The notes beneath the pieces were generated by a model, which worked only from the letters and a program-made list of their open reading frames with translations, was not told where the DNA came from and did no database searches. This document shows positions 5,777-14,596 of a stretch of 64,000 nucleotides of DNA, piece after piece (within the stretch, counting starts at the first letter, position 1; the number at the start of each line of letters is the position of its first letter). The translations under genes and the position numbers were made by a program. Source of the stretch: an uncultured Alphaproteobacteria bacterium. GTDB lineage: Bacteria; Pseudomonadota; Alphaproteobacteria; RF32; CAG-239. The DNA lies in the NCBI GenBank assembly GCA_944390355.1, contig CALXPT010000005.1, forward strand, positions 1-64,000. The letters run 5' to 3'.

Positions 5777-8336
5777 GGGTTGGAGCTATCTCCTCCACCT
5801 CATAACATTCAATAAAGTCGCCCACTTGAATGTCGTTGTAGTTTTCAAAACTCATACCACATTCATAACCGGACTTAACCTCACGAACATCTTCTTTGAA
5901 ACGCTTGAGCTGAGCAAGAGCACCGTCATGAATAACCACATTGTCACGCAACAGACGAACTTTGGCTCCGCGTTTAACAAACCCTTCGGTAACCATACAT
6001 CCGCCGACTTTGCCGACACCGGTAATATTAAAGACATTGCGAATTTCGGCATAACCGATGATTTTTTCTTTGAGTTCAGGTGATAGCATACCCACCAAAG
6101 CTTTTTTGATATCATCCACCACGTCATAAATGATAGAGTAGTAACGAATATCAACACCGTCTTGACGAGCAAGGTCGCGCGCGTGCGGAATGGCACGAAC
6201 ATTAAACCCGATAATAAACGCATTAGACGCTTTAGCCAAAGTAACATCTGAATCCGAAATCGGCCCAACGGCAGAGTGAAGAATTTGTACGGTAACTTCA
6301 TCATTAGAAAGCTTTTTCAAAGTACCCTCAATCGCTTCAATCGAACCTTGAACATCGGCCTTGATAATAACCGGCAAATGTTTAACCTCACCGGACTTAA
6401 TTTTATCAAGCATTTGTTCCATCGCTGATTTTGCACTTTTAACCAATTTGGCATCACGTTCCTTACGAATACGATAACCAGTAACTTCTTTAGCTTGCGT
6501 TTCATCTTTAACAATCACAAAATCATCACCGGCGGCAGGCGTTCCTTGCAAACCGAGAATTTCAACCGGCGTAGCCGGCCCAGCCTCAGTTAATCTTTTG
6601 CCATGTTCGTTAAACATCGCACGAACATGCCCCCACTCTTTTCCGGCAATACAAATATCACCGACATGAAGTGTTCCGTTTTGCACCAAAACGGTAGCCA
6701 CCGAACCGCGGCCTTTTTCCATTTTAGCCTCAATCACGGCACCTTGTGCCAAGCGGTTAGGATTTGCCTTCAAGTCCAAAATTTCGGCTTGAAGCAAAAT
6801 AGCCTCGACCAACTTGTCGATATTAATACGCTTTTTAGCAGAAACTTCGGCACACAAGCAGTCGCCGCCCATTTCTTCAACACCGATTCCATGTTGCAAG
6901 AGAGCGGTTTTAACTTTCATCGGGTCAGCCCCCGGCAAATCGATTTTGTTAATAGCCACAACAATAGGCACTTCCGCCGCCTGCGCATGACGAATAGCCT
7001 CAACGGTCTGCGGCATAATACCGTCATTCGCCGCCACGACCAAAACCACGATATCGGTAACTTTAGCACCGCGCGCACGCATTTCGGAAAACGCCTCATG
7101 CCCCGGAGTATCAATAAAGGTAATTTTTTTGCCGCCGGCCACTTCAATCTGATAAGCACCGATATGTTGCGTAATACCGCCGGCCTCACGCGCGGCCACA
7201 TTTGTCTCACGCAAAGCATCGAGAAGAGATGTTTTGCCGTGATCGACGTGTCCCATAACCGTAACCACCGGAGCTCTGGATTGTAAATCATCTTCGGTAT
7301 CTTGAGGACCGGACAAACCTTGCTCGACATCGCTGTCAGCCACACGTTTAACCTTATGGCCAAACTCTTCAACCACGATTTGCGCCGTATCGGCATCAAT
7401 CGGCTGGTTAATGGTTGCCATAACACCCAAGGCCATCAATTTTTTAATAACTTCGGCACTTTTCTCGGCCATACGGTTAGCCAATTCCTGCACGGTAATA
7501 ATTTCAGGAATAACAACTTCCTTAACGATTTTTTCCTGTGGCTGTTGCGGAGCTTGCTGTGGTTTAGGTTGTTTCTTTTTAAAACGTCTGCGCGGCGCAC
7601 CGAAACCATAATCATCGTCATCATCATCCGCCATTCCCATAACGCTGTGAAGGCTGACTTTTCCGCTGCGGCGTTGAGGTTCAAAGCTTCGTTTCGTAAT
7701 TTTTTTGCGTTCTTGCTCAAAAACCTCTTCTTTAGTCATGGATTTTTTCGAGCCGTTATGATAAGACCCCCGCTCTTCATCATCTTCATCGTCATCATCA
7801 AAATCACGAATTTTTTTATCTTTAGCCTTAAAGTTAGCAACCCGCTCATTTTCGACGGCAGCCTTTTCAGGATTAAACTCCGCAGCGGCAGGTGCGTTGT
7901 TTTTAATCTCTTGAGATTTATGTTCATACTTAGAAACGGGCTTCTTATCATTTTCCTTAACATCGGCCACAGCTTGATTTTTCTTTTCTTCGGCCTCAGC
8001 CTGAGCGGTAATTTCAGCTTGAAGTTTGGCTTTTTCAGCCTCTTCCTGCTCTTTTTTCAACAAGCGTAAACGCTCTTTTTCTTCTTCTTCCTGCCGACGT
8101 CTGGCCTCATGCTCTTTAGCCTCGGCAATAAGTTTCAATTTAGCGGCGGTAGCCTCATCAATCTGCACCTTTTTATCCTCAGACTTTTGCCCCGAGACAA
8201 TTCTTTTTTTGCGTACTTCGACTTGTACGACTTTTTTGCCGTCATGACGACTTTGAGCGGCATCACCCAAATTTTTCAAGGTAAGGGTAGATTTCCTTGA
8301 TAATGTTAACCTGCCTTTTGCATTATCTTCTGTCAT
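5772..8336 (-). CDS. infB: Translation initiation factor IF-2
   Basis: 854 residues. GTPase that positions initiator tRNA on the 30S subunit and promotes subunit joining. A long charged, Glu/Lys-rich N-terminal region (1-260) is followed by the IF2_N module ([22 protein letters not shown]), the G domain with GHVDHGKTS (about residue 360), DTPGHEAF and NKIDLP, and domains II-IV ending near [19 protein letters not shown] about 8 nt upstream supports the start at 8336. It is the last gene of the rimP-nusA-ylxR-infB operon; rbfA, which often follows, is not adjacent. The stop codon falls inside palindromic repeat R4. Confidence 0.98.
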   Translation of the reverse strand: MTEDNAKGRLTLSRKSTLTLKNLGDAAQSRHDGKKVVQVEVRKKRIVSGQKSEDKKVQIDEATAAKLKLIAEAKEHEARRRQEEEEKERLRLLKKEQEEAEKAKLQAEITAQAEAEEKKNQAVADVKENDKKPVSKYEHKSQEIKNNAPAAAEFNPEKAAVENERVANFKAKDKKIRDFDDDDEDDEERGSYHNGSKKSMTKEEVFEQERKKITKRSFEPQRRSGKVSLHSVMGMADDDDDDYGFGAPRRRFKKKQPKPQQAPQQPQEKIVKEVVIPEIITVQELANRMAEKSAEVIKKLMALGVMATINQPIDADTAQIVVEEFGHKVKRVADSDVEQGLSGPQDTEDDLQSRAPVVTVMGHVDHGKTSLLDALRETNVAAREAGGITQHIGAYQIEVAGGKKITFIDTPGHEAFSEMRARGAKVTDIVVLVVAANDGIMPQTVEAIRHAQAAEVPIVVAINKIDLPGADPMKVKTALLQHGIGVEEMGGDCLCAEVSAKKRINIDKLVEAILLQAEILDLKANPNRLAQGAVIEAKMEKGRGSVATVLVQNGTLHVGDICIAGKEWGHVRAMFNEHGKRLTEAGPATPVEILGLQGTPAAGDDFVIVKDETQAKEVTGYRIRKERDAKLVKSAKSAMEQMLDKIKSGEVKHLPVIIKADVQGSIEAIEGTLKKLSNDEVTVQILHSAVGPISDSDVTLAKASNAFIIGFNVRAIPHARDLARQDGVDIRYYSIIYDVVDDIKKALVGMLSPELKEKIIGYAEIRNVFNITGVGKVGGCMVTEGFVKRGAKVRLLRDNVVIHDGALAQLKRFKEDVREVKSGYECGMSFENYNDIQVGDFIECYEVEEIAPTL

Positions 8337-8360
8337 TAAGTAACATCTCCAATAAAAAAA

Positions 8361-8927
8361 TTAAGCATCCAAAAATTGCATATAATGTTCCAACTCTGTT
8401 TTCACTGCATCTGCCATTTTTCCAATCAGGAAAGCGGCATGAACTGTATTAATTTTATCAAGTGCCTTATCCAACTCCTCTATGGTAAACAAAGCAAAAA
8501 CATCCAATCCCTGAGCCAAGGATACAATTTTCTGATGTCCGTCGCAGCCACAGTCTTTAGCCTCCAAAATAAAAGCGGCTTTATGCTTGGCCAACGCCTC
8601 TTTAACTTTGTCAAAACCGGTAATCAAGCAACCGGCTTTACGAGCCAAACTAATCATATCCAAACACTTTTTTTTCAAAACCAAATCGACAATATCAACC
8701 AAACCGGCATCGGCATGAGCTTTGCCTCTGGTAACTTTGCCGAACAAGTTTTTAGAAACGGCGGTTTGCAAAGCCGTTTTAGAAAAAGAAACATAAATTC
8801 CCTCTCCAGCCAATTTTTTCTTAAAATCAGGCAAGACATCACCATTAACCACGGCAAAGCGCAACAATTCGCTCTTAGGCTTAACCTCGCCGCAGACAAT
8901 GCATTTACGCGTAACTTCTTTTTCCAT
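8361..8927 (-). CDS. ylxR: YlxR-family RNA-binding protein with fused L7Ae-like domain
   Basis: 188 residues. Residues 1-80 are the YlxR (DUF448) domain with RKCIVCGE, KSELLRFAV and the F-K-LAGEGIYVS pattern. Residues 90-185 resemble an L7Ae/L30e-like domain (LDMISLARKAGCLITGFDKVKEAL, AAFILEAKDC). This fusion is usual in alphaproteobacteria, where YlxR and YlxQ are otherwise separate small proteins. It sits in its normal place between nusA and infB. The RNA target in this group is not established. Confidence 0.92.
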   Translation of the reverse strand: MEKEVTRKCIVCGEVKPKSELLRFAVVNGDVLPDFKKKLAGEGIYVSFSKTALQTAVSKNLFGKVTRGKAHADAGLVDIVDLVLKKKCLDMISLARKAGCLITGFDKVKEALAKHKAAFILEAKDCGCDGHQKIVSLAQGLDVFALFTIEELDKALDKINTVHAAFLIGKMADAVKTELEHYMQFLDA

Positions 8928-8949
8928 AATTCCAACCCGAATACATAAC

Positions 8950-8982
8950 CGAATTCCGAAAGGGAAACCCCTTCGGAATTCG
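8950..8982. other. Strong intra-operon hairpin between nusA and ylxR
   Basis: A 15-bp inverted repeat with one mismatch (8950-8964 with 8968-8982, loop AAA) fills the spacer between nusA and ylxR. No U-tract follows on the transcribed strand, so it is not a standard terminator; an RNA processing site, stabiliser of the upstream message or translational element is more likely. Confidence 0.75.
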
Positions 8983-8992
8983 AATTTCTCAG

Positions 8993-10522
8993 TTATTGCC
9001 CGTTTTCTTCATCGGAAAACCAATGTTCACGAGCAGCCATAATGATTTTGTTGGCCTCCGTTTGAGAGATAACATTATCACCGAGCATTTCGACCAACTC
9101 ATCGGCAGCCAAATCACCAAGGTCATCCAAAGTTTTAATACCTTTTTCAGCCAAAGTAATAATCATATCCTGATCAAGACCGGCCACATTCATCAAATCA
9201 TCTTCGATACCCAAAGACTTCTTTTTATCGGCAAAATCAGCCTCACGTTTAGCAACAAACTCTTTAGCTCTGGATTGCAATTCTTTGGCGACATCTTCAT
9301 CAAATCCTTCGATGGCCGAAAGTTCTGACATATCAACCAAAGCCACTTCATCAACGGTAGAAAAACCTTCGGCAATCAAAAGATGAGCAATCATTTCATC
9401 AACATCCAACGCATCCATAAAACGCTGAGAACGAACTTTATTTTCGTTAGAGCGACGCTCTTGCTCTTGTTCTTCGGTCAAAACGTCGATATCGCATCCC
9501 AAGAGTTGAGAAGCGAGTTTAACATTTTGTCCTCTGCGGCCGATAGCCAGCGAGAACTGGTCTTGAGAAACAACCGCCTCGATTCTGTTATTTTCCTCAT
9601 CAAGAACAACTTTGGTAACTTCAGCCGGAGCCAAAGCACTGACGATATATTGAGCTTTATCTTCGGAATAAGGAACAATATCGATTTTTTCACCTTGCAA
9701 TTCATTCACAACGGCTTGTACACGAATACCGCGCAAACCAACGCAAGCACCGACGGCATCAATGGTAACATCTTCGGCTTTGACGGCGATTTTCGCCTTT
9801 GACCCAGGGTCGCGAGCCACCCCCATAATCTTAACCACCCCGTCATAAATTTCGGGAACTTCTTGAGTAAAGAGCTTAGCCATAAATTCAGGACAAGTAC
9901 GAGACAAGAAAATTTGCGGCCCTCTGTTTTCGCGGCGAACATCCAAGACATAAGCTCTGATTCTGTCGCCGTTTTTAAATTTTTCTCTGGGAATAATCTC
10001 ATCGCGGCGTAAAATAGCTTCTGTTTTGCCGATATCCAAAACAACGTTGCCGAACTCGATTCTTTTAACGGTACCGTTAACAATGGTGCCGATTTTTTCT
10101 TTATATTCCTCAAATTGTTTGTTACGTTCGGCCTCACGCACTTTTTGCATAATAACCTGTTTAGCGGTCTGAGCTGCAATACGCCCGAAATCAAGCGGAG
10201 GCAAAGCATCAATCAAAAAGTCGCCGACCTTAGCATCTGCTTTATACTTTTTAGCCAAAGACAACGGCAGCTGAGCAGCCTCATTTTCAATAACGGCATC
10301 ATCATCAACCACCTCGCGATAACGAGACAAAGAAATAGCACCGCTTTTACGGTCAATTTTAGCTCTGATATCATGTTCGGCACCATATTTAGAACGAGCA
10401 CCTTTTTGAATGGCCACTTCCATCGCGACAAAAACATCTTCTTTATCAATATTTTTTTCACGTGCAACGGTATCGGCCACTAAAATGATTTCCGGTCTGG
10501 GCATGCTCTCAATATTTTCCAT
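8993..10522 (-). CDS. nusA: Transcription termination/antitermination protein NusA
   Basis: 509 residues. Binds RNA polymerase and nascent RNA, modulating pausing, termination and antitermination. N-terminal RNAP-binding domain (1-125), S1 domain (GTIVNGTVKRIEFGNVVLDIG, about 135-200), two KH domains (VGLRGIRVQAVVNEL; LAIGRRGQNVKLASQL), then C-terminal acidic helix-hairpin-helix repeats (EMIAHLLIAEGFSTVDEVA; LAEKGIKTLDDLGDL), typical of alphaproteobacteria. A TTG two codons upstream would extend the frame, but the ATG at 10522 is well placed behind GAGG. Cotranscribed with rimP upstream. Confidence 0.97.
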   Translation of the reverse strand: MENIESMPRPEIILVADTVAREKNIDKEDVFVAMEVAIQKGARSKYGAEHDIRAKIDRKSGAISLSRYREVVDDDAVIENEAAQLPLSLAKKYKADAKVGDFLIDALPPLDFGRIAAQTAKQVIMQKVREAERNKQFEEYKEKIGTIVNGTVKRIEFGNVVLDIGKTEAILRRDEIIPREKFKNGDRIRAYVLDVRRENRGPQIFLSRTCPEFMAKLFTQEVPEIYDGVVKIMGVARDPGSKAKIAVKAEDVTIDAVGACVGLRGIRVQAVVNELQGEKIDIVPYSEDKAQYIVSALAPAEVTKVVLDEENNRIEAVVSQDQFSLAIGRRGQNVKLASQLLGCDIDVLTEEQEQERRSNENKVRSQRFMDALDVDEMIAHLLIAEGFSTVDEVALVDMSELSAIEGFDEDVAKELQSRAKEFVAKREADFADKKKSLGIEDDLMNVAGLDQDMIITLAEKGIKTLDDLGDLAADELVEMLGDNVISQTEANKIIMAAREHWFSDEENGQ

Positions 10523-10554
10523 TTTCAATCCTCATAATATTTTGGTTAAAAAGA

Positions 10555-11055
10555 TTATAAATCAACATCATCCTGAGCGGCGGCAAATTGAGCCAGCAAC
10601 GCATCGGTTATTACGATTTTAGCTTTTGAAATTTCATCAAAAGGCAAAGAATAGACCACATTTTCCATTTCGAAAGAAACGATGTTTTGTGGGTTAATTG
10701 CTAAAATTTTCCCCTTAAAACGCTTTCTGTTTTCCACGGGAACAGACATTTCAACTTTAGCTTCATATCCGACGAAGCGGGAAAAGTGTTCCGGCTTGGT
10801 CAAAGGCCTGTCAATCCCCGGAGAGCTTACTTCCAAAGAATATTGGTTTTCAATTGGGTCTTTTTCATCCAAGACATCGGAAAGAGCCCGACTGACCTTA
10901 GCGCAATCATCCACATTAACATCTTTGCCGTCCAAACGGTCAATCATAACTTGGAGCGTTGGGTTTTTAGCACCTATTGTCAACACGCGCACCAACTCAT
11001 AGCCAAGTTTTTCGACCACGGGCATCAACAAATCTTCCAAAGGATGTTTATCCAT
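10555..11055 (-). CDS. rimP: Ribosome maturation factor RimP
   Basis: 166 residues. Assists late assembly of the 30S subunit. Visible are the conserved EDLLMPVVEKLGYELVRV start, LQVMIDR, VNVDDCAKVSRALSDVLD, and YSLEVSSPGIDRPLT, which is the family signature. First gene of the rimP-nusA-ylxR-infB operon, as usual in bacteria. AAGGAA precedes the ATG at 11055. A terminator-like hairpin lies about 30 nt upstream in the leader. Confidence 0.95.
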   Translation of the reverse strand: MDKHPLEDLLMPVVEKLGYELVRVLTIGAKNPTLQVMIDRLDGKDVNVDDCAKVSRALSDVLDEKDPIENQYSLEVSSPGIDRPLTKPEHFSRFVGYEAKVEMSVPVENRKRFKGKILAINPQNIVSFEMENVVYSLPFDEISKAKIVITDALLAQFAAAQDDVDL

Positions 11056-11082
11056 TTATCGATTCCTTTTCAGATTAACAAA

Positions 11083-11107
11083 AAAGCGGGGTTTTTGACC
11101 CCACTTT
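11083..11107 (-). terminator. Attenuator-like hairpin in the rimP operon leader
   Basis: On the minus strand GTGGGG-TCAAAAA-CCCCGC followed by TTTTTT lies between the promoter at 11137-11164 and rimP. Transcripts from that promoter must read through it, suggesting attenuation or NusA-dependent autoregulation. The stem has one mismatch and a short GC core, so partial termination is plausible. Confidence 0.6.
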
Positions 11108-11136
11108 CAAACTAATACAATCAACTATTGTCAAGG

Positions 11137-11164
11137 AATATAACATAAATTTTTAAAATAGCAA
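11137..11164 (-). promoter_or_regulatory. Promoter of rimP-nusA-ylxR-infB
   Basis: TTGCTA (11164-11159), 16-bp spacer, TATATT (11142-11137) on the minus strand. It starts immediately after the terminator of the upstream gene. Confidence 0.6.
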
Positions 11165-11175
11165 GCAAAAAAAAA

Positions 11176-11203
11176 GCAGGTTTCGGAAAATTTCGAAACC
11201 TGC
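11176..11203 (-). terminator. Rho-independent terminator of paralog C
   Basis: A 10-bp perfect stem GCAGGTTTCG/CGAAACCTGC followed on the minus strand by ten T. Lies 7 bp after the stop codon at 11210. Confidence 0.9.
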
Positions 11204-11209
11204 ATATTC

Positions 11210-11650
11210 TTACTTATCCAACGGATAGGGCATTACCGGCCGAACGCAATACAACGGATATATTTCCAAAGAAACGCTCCACAAACGCCTATCCACACCA
11301 AATGCCAAATAGCAATTTTTTGGATTTTGCTCAAACCAATAAGGGGTATCAAAATCAATCGGCTTCAACCCAACTGTTTCGCAAAGACTGTTAAACATAC
11401 CTAAAGTTCCACGCTTAAACAGCATTTTCCAATCAGACTTTGTCCCCAAACTCGGATAAGGTTTTGACTTTCTGAAGTTACGACAATACTTCTTGGCACT
11501 TGAATACCCCATTTTGCGGGGTGCTTCATCAAAAAAGATAACTCCGTTCACCCAAATACCGATAGCTTTTTTGCCCTCAATCGGTGTTTCTGATAACTCA
11601 AATCCCTCATAAACAATTTGCATAAGGATTTTTTCTTGAATATTTTCCAT
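11210..11650 (-). CDS. DUF1566/Lcl-like domain protein, paralog C
   Basis: 146 residues counting from the ATG at 11650 (MENIQEKI); the upstream extension in frame is U-rich leader and promoter. It is the clearest of the three paralogs: GKKAIGIWVNGV, YSSAKKYCRNF, YPSLGTKSDWKMLF, TPYWFEQNPKNCYLAFGVD and the terminal LYCVRPV match the DUF1566/Lcl_C order of W-A-YC, LP-DW, YW and Y-RPV segments. No signal peptide. Flanked by its own promoter and terminator, hence a monocistronic insert between the rimP operon and lptG. Function unknown. Confidence 0.7.
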   Translation of the reverse strand: MENIQEKILMQIVYEGFELSETPIEGKKAIGIWVNGVIFFDEAPRKMGYSSAKKYCRNFRKSKPYPSLGTKSDWKMLFKRGTLGMFNSLCETVGLKPIDFDTPYWFEQNPKNCYLAFGVDRRLWSVSLEIYPLYCVRPVMPYPLDK

Positions 11651-11693
11651 AATAAAAAAATAAGTAAAACATAAAAATAAATAAACTGCACAC

Positions 11694-11722
11694 AAAGTAC
11701 AGTTTATTTAGACAAAAGTCAA
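11694..11722 (-). promoter_or_regulatory. Promoter of paralog C
   Basis: TTGACT (11722-11717), 17-bp spacer, TACTTT (11699-11694). The -35 region is identical over 21 bp to the promoter of paralog A. Confidence 0.7.
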
Positions 11723-11734
11723 CAAAATTTTAAC

Positions 11735-12844
11735 CTACCCGTTTTCGAGCTTAAGTAAAGCGGAAATACTGACCAAAGCGGTAATCAAAATCGGCGTCCA
11801 CACCGCCATAACGGAAGGAATATAGCCGTTTAAACCAAAAGCATAAATTACCTGTGAGGCAAAATACACCACAAACCCCGAGGCCACCCCGCCGACAATT
11901 AAAATCATCACGCCGCCTTTGCGGATATTCGGACGCAAAGCAAACACCGCCGCCACCAACACCATCACACATAAAAGGAACGGAGAAGCAAGCAAAGACA
12001 TAAACCGCATTTGATGCTGCAAAGGCGAAAAACCCGATTTTTTGTAAAAATTAATTGTATCAGGCAAATGCCAAAAAGAAATCGCCGTCGGGTCAATAAA
12101 GTTCTCTTTAATACGCTCCAAATTTATGGAAGTCTTGTACTTAACCTTAGCAATTTCTTGTCTTGGTTTTCCGGTTTCAAACACCACGACATCTTTAAGT
12201 TCAAAATATCCTTTATCCAACACGGCCATAAAGGCTTTAACTTGGCGCAAGATTTGCGAACGTTCATCTAATTCCAAAATATCAATATCATACAAAAACA
12301 ACAAGTCGTCATCTTGCTGGTGAATGGACTTTGCCTGTAAAACAACCGTATTTCCCTTTTCACCAGCTTCTCTGAGCCACAAACCTTTATCTGTAAACAA
12401 AACGGCATCAGGGTTTTTTGTTTTAAGTCGATAATTCAAAGTCTCATACAATTCATTCATATAAGAAGAAATTGGATTGATAACCCCGACATTAATCACT
12501 CCGACCAAAAACACCACAAACAGCACCGGAGTCAAAAATCCCCACAAAGAAACCCCCGCGGCACGAATAATAACAAACTCACTGTTTTTGCTCAATCGCC
12601 AAAATGTAATCATGGCGGCAATCATCATCACGAAAGGAAAGACAATTTCGAGCGTATTAGGAAGTTTCATGAATGCCATCTCGAGCACAAATCCGAAACC
12701 GATATCGGGTCTGTCAGCCACACGCCTGAGCAAATCAATAATCTCAAACATATAAACAATACCGACGACCATAACCAAAACGGCAATAAAGTTCCAAACA
12801 ATCTGCCGCATCAAATATCGTCCTAAAATAGAATTCGGATTCAT
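11735..12844 (-). CDS. lptG: LPS export permease LptG
   Basis: 369 residues. Inner-membrane subunit of the LptB2FG transporter that extracts lipopolysaccharide and passes it to LptC. YjgP/YjgQ family layout: three N-terminal membrane helices (LGRYLMRQIVWNFIAVLVMVV; MKLPNTLEIVFPFVMMIAA), a periplasmic beta domain (about 130-265) and three C-terminal helices. The sequence looks like LptG (RYLMRQ, IDLLRR, FWRLSKNSEFVIIRAAG). Its partner lptF lies 26 kb away at 38617, next to lptD; the two are usually adjacent. Weak ribosome binding site. Convergent with no gene; gene C's promoter follows its stop. Confidence 0.93.
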   Translation of the reverse strand: MNPNSILGRYLMRQIVWNFIAVLVMVVGIVYMFEIIDLLRRVADRPDIGFGFVLEMAFMKLPNTLEIVFPFVMMIAAMITFWRLSKNSEFVIIRAAGVSLWGFLTPVLFVVFLVGVINVGVINPISSYMNELYETLNYRLKTKNPDAVLFTDKGLWLREAGEKGNTVVLQAKSIHQQDDDLLFLYDIDILELDERSQILRQVKAFMAVLDKGYFELKDVVVFETGKPRQEIAKVKYKTSINLERIKENFIDPTAISFWHLPDTINFYKKSGFSPLQHQMRFMSLLASPFLLCVMVLVAAVFALRPNIRKGGVMILIVGGVASGFVVYFASQVIYAFGLNGYIPSVMAVWTPILITALVSISALLKLENG

Positions 12845-12930
12845 CTCAACTCAAAAAAACTAAATTAAAGAATGATATTAACATAAACAAAAACCAAAGC
12901 AAACGCAACGAAAAAATTCACTCCTTATTT

Positions 12931-13857
12931 TTAGAAAAGAGCCATAGACATATAACGTTCATAAGCATCGGGAAAAATAACCACAATATTTTTATGCTTA
13001 AACGCCGGACGTTCTGCCAGCCTAACGGCGGCACACAAAGCCGCACCGGCAGAAACACCGATAGGCAATCCTTCGGTTTCGGCACAAAACTTAATCATGG
13101 AAGCAGCCTCATCATCGGCAATATCAAACACCTCATCAACAAGTTTTTTATCATAGAATTTAGGAATAAAACCTGCACCAATCCCCGGAATTTTGTGAGG
13201 AGCAGCCTTTCCGCCGGACAATACGGGACTGGAAAGCGGCTCCACGGCTGCCACAAAAAGCTCGGGATTACATGTTTTGAGAGCGGAAGCAATACCGCTT
13301 AAAGTACCGGCCGTACCGACGGCACAAACCAAAGCATCAACATTTCCGCCGGTTTGTTCCATAATCTCCATACTGGTACCCAAACGGTGAGCATCGGGAT
13401 TAGCGTCATTTTCAAATTGTTTTAACATAATAACGTTTTTATTTTTCTCGGCTAAAATTTCAGCTTTATGAATAGCCCCGCTCATTCCCTCCTCAGCCGA
13501 CGTTAAAATAACCTCAGCACCAAAAAGTTCCATAAGTTTGATACGTTCAAGCGACATATTTTCGGGCATTGTAATCACCAGCTTATAGCCTTTAGCGGCA
13601 CAAATTGCCGCCAACCCGATACCGGTATTTCCCGAAGTAGCCTCAACAAAAACACTTTTATCAGAAACAATTCCGGCTTGCTCGGCATTTTCAATCATTT
13701 TAAGAGCCACACGGTCTTTAATAGAAAAAGCAGGATTATAGGCCTCACACTTAGCCAGCAAATTCGCTTTAAGTTTTAATTGTTTCATAATACGATTAAG
13801 TTTAAGCATCGGGGTATGACCAACCATTTCCGCAACACTGTTAAATATTTTTTTCAT
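12931..13857 (-). CDS. cysK: Cysteine synthase A (O-acetylserine sulfhydrylase)
   Basis: 308 residues. PLP enzyme making L-cysteine from O-acetylserine and sulfide. The N-terminus VGHTPMLKLNRI is typical; NPAFSIKDRVA carries the PLP lysine (about residue 46); EATSGNTGIGLA is the substrate loop; VGTAGTLSGIA binds phosphate (the family usually has GTGGT, here GTAGT); GIGAGFIP and GLPIGVSAGAA follow the family. AGAGG precedes the ATG. Transcribed divergently from the Sel1-like gene across a spacer containing a small palindrome. Confidence 0.92.
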   Translation of the reverse strand: MKKIFNSVAEMVGHTPMLKLNRIMKQLKLKANLLAKCEAYNPAFSIKDRVALKMIENAEQAGIVSDKSVFVEATSGNTGIGLAAICAAKGYKLVITMPENMSLERIKLMELFGAEVILTSAEEGMSGAIHKAEILAEKNKNVIMLKQFENDANPDAHRLGTSMEIMEQTGGNVDALVCAVGTAGTLSGIASALKTCNPELFVAAVEPLSSPVLSGGKAAPHKIPGIGAGFIPKFYDKKLVDEVFDIADDEAASMIKFCAETEGLPIGVSAGAALCAAVRLAERPAFKHKNIVVIFPDAYERYMSMALF

Positions 13858-13914
13858 TATTTTCCTCTATACTGTTTATAAAGAACAAAATAAACTTCTT
13901 TTATCAATGCATTT

Positions 13915-13927
13915 TGGTATGATACCA
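13915..13927. promoter_or_regulatory. Small palindrome, possible operator between cysK and the Sel1-like gene
   Basis: TGGTAT-G-ATACCA is a perfect 6-bp inverted repeat in the divergent spacer. Its position fits an operator, but it is short and no regulator is adjacent. Confidence 0.35.
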
Positions 13928-13955
13928 TCAAATGATAGGATATAAAGCTAAAAAA

Positions 13956-14546
13956 ATGATAAAAACACTAAAAATAATATCATTGACGCTAGTATGCAGT
14001 TTTTGCGCAACAATCAATCAGGCGCAGTCAACAAGTCTTGATGAAATGTACCGAGATTTGGTTCGCTCGAACAATGCCGGATATTTGCCGACATATATCA
14101 AGAACCGCAACGCTCCCGAATTTTTAATTGACCATGAACAATTAATAAAAGCCCAAGAAAATAAAGACATCTATCCGGAAGACGCTGAAGACGTTGAAGT
14201 AAATTTTGATGACAAACGTCTGGTAAGAGAAAGGATTGAAAAGGCAAAGATTCTACTTTGGCAACAAACGCTTCAAGCGGTCAAAGACAATCGTGTAACA
14301 CCTGTAGAACTCAAAGAAATCAAGGACCGCGTTGCCGAAGACGATCCGGAAGCAACCGAAATCTATGCCTATATGTATGCCAAAGGAATAGGGGTCAACC
14401 TAGATCTAAACCAAGCCTTTCGCCTCTACCGCAAAGCCGAAAAGCTCAATGTACCGCAGGCCAAAGAAAATGCCGCCAAGATATATAAAGTGATGACGCC
14501 GCAGCAGCGTGAACAACTTTATCAGGAAAAAGGAACCCTAAATTAA
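13956..14546 (+). CDS. Exported Sel1-like repeat protein
   Basis: 196 residues from the ATG at 13956, chosen because MIKTLKIISLTLVCSFCATINQAQS is then a clean signal peptide; an upstream ATG at 13932 adds eight residues. The C-terminal part has one Sel1-type repeat (ATEIYAYMYAKGIGVNLDLNQAFRLYRKAEKLNVPQAKENAAKI). The middle is charged and helical. Sel1 repeats mediate protein contacts; this is likely a periplasmic adaptor. Neither start has a good ribosome binding site. Confidence 0.7.
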   Translation: MIKTLKIISLTLVCSFCATINQAQSTSLDEMYRDLVRSNNAGYLPTYIKNRNAPEFLIDHEQLIKAQENKDIYPEDAEDVEVNFDDKRLVRERIEKAKILLWQQTLQAVKDNRVTPVELKEIKDRVAEDDPEATEIYAYMYAKGIGVNLDLNQAFRLYRKAEKLNVPQAKENAAKIYKVMTPQQREQLYQEKGTLN

Positions 14547-14548
14547 CA

Positions 14549-14574
14549 GCGTGCTTTTAATAGAAAAAGCACGC
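14549..14574. terminator. Hairpin between convergent genes
   Basis: GCGTGCTTTT pairs with AAAAGCACGC around a 5-6 nt loop between the convergent Sel1-like gene and gmk. There is no proper U-tract on either side, so termination would rely on the A/U content of the stem. Confidence 0.5.
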
Positions 14575-14596
14575 CGAACATTAACACAATTAATAA

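Noticed and set aside
7302-8069. Long frame opposite infB (255 codons)
   Set aside because: It mirrors the Glu/Lys-rich part of infB (giving Phe/Leu-rich nonsense), has no ribosome binding site and no family features.
8376-8948. Frame opposite ylxR (190 codons)
   Set aside because: A shadow of the ylxR gene; composition and lack of start signals argue against it.
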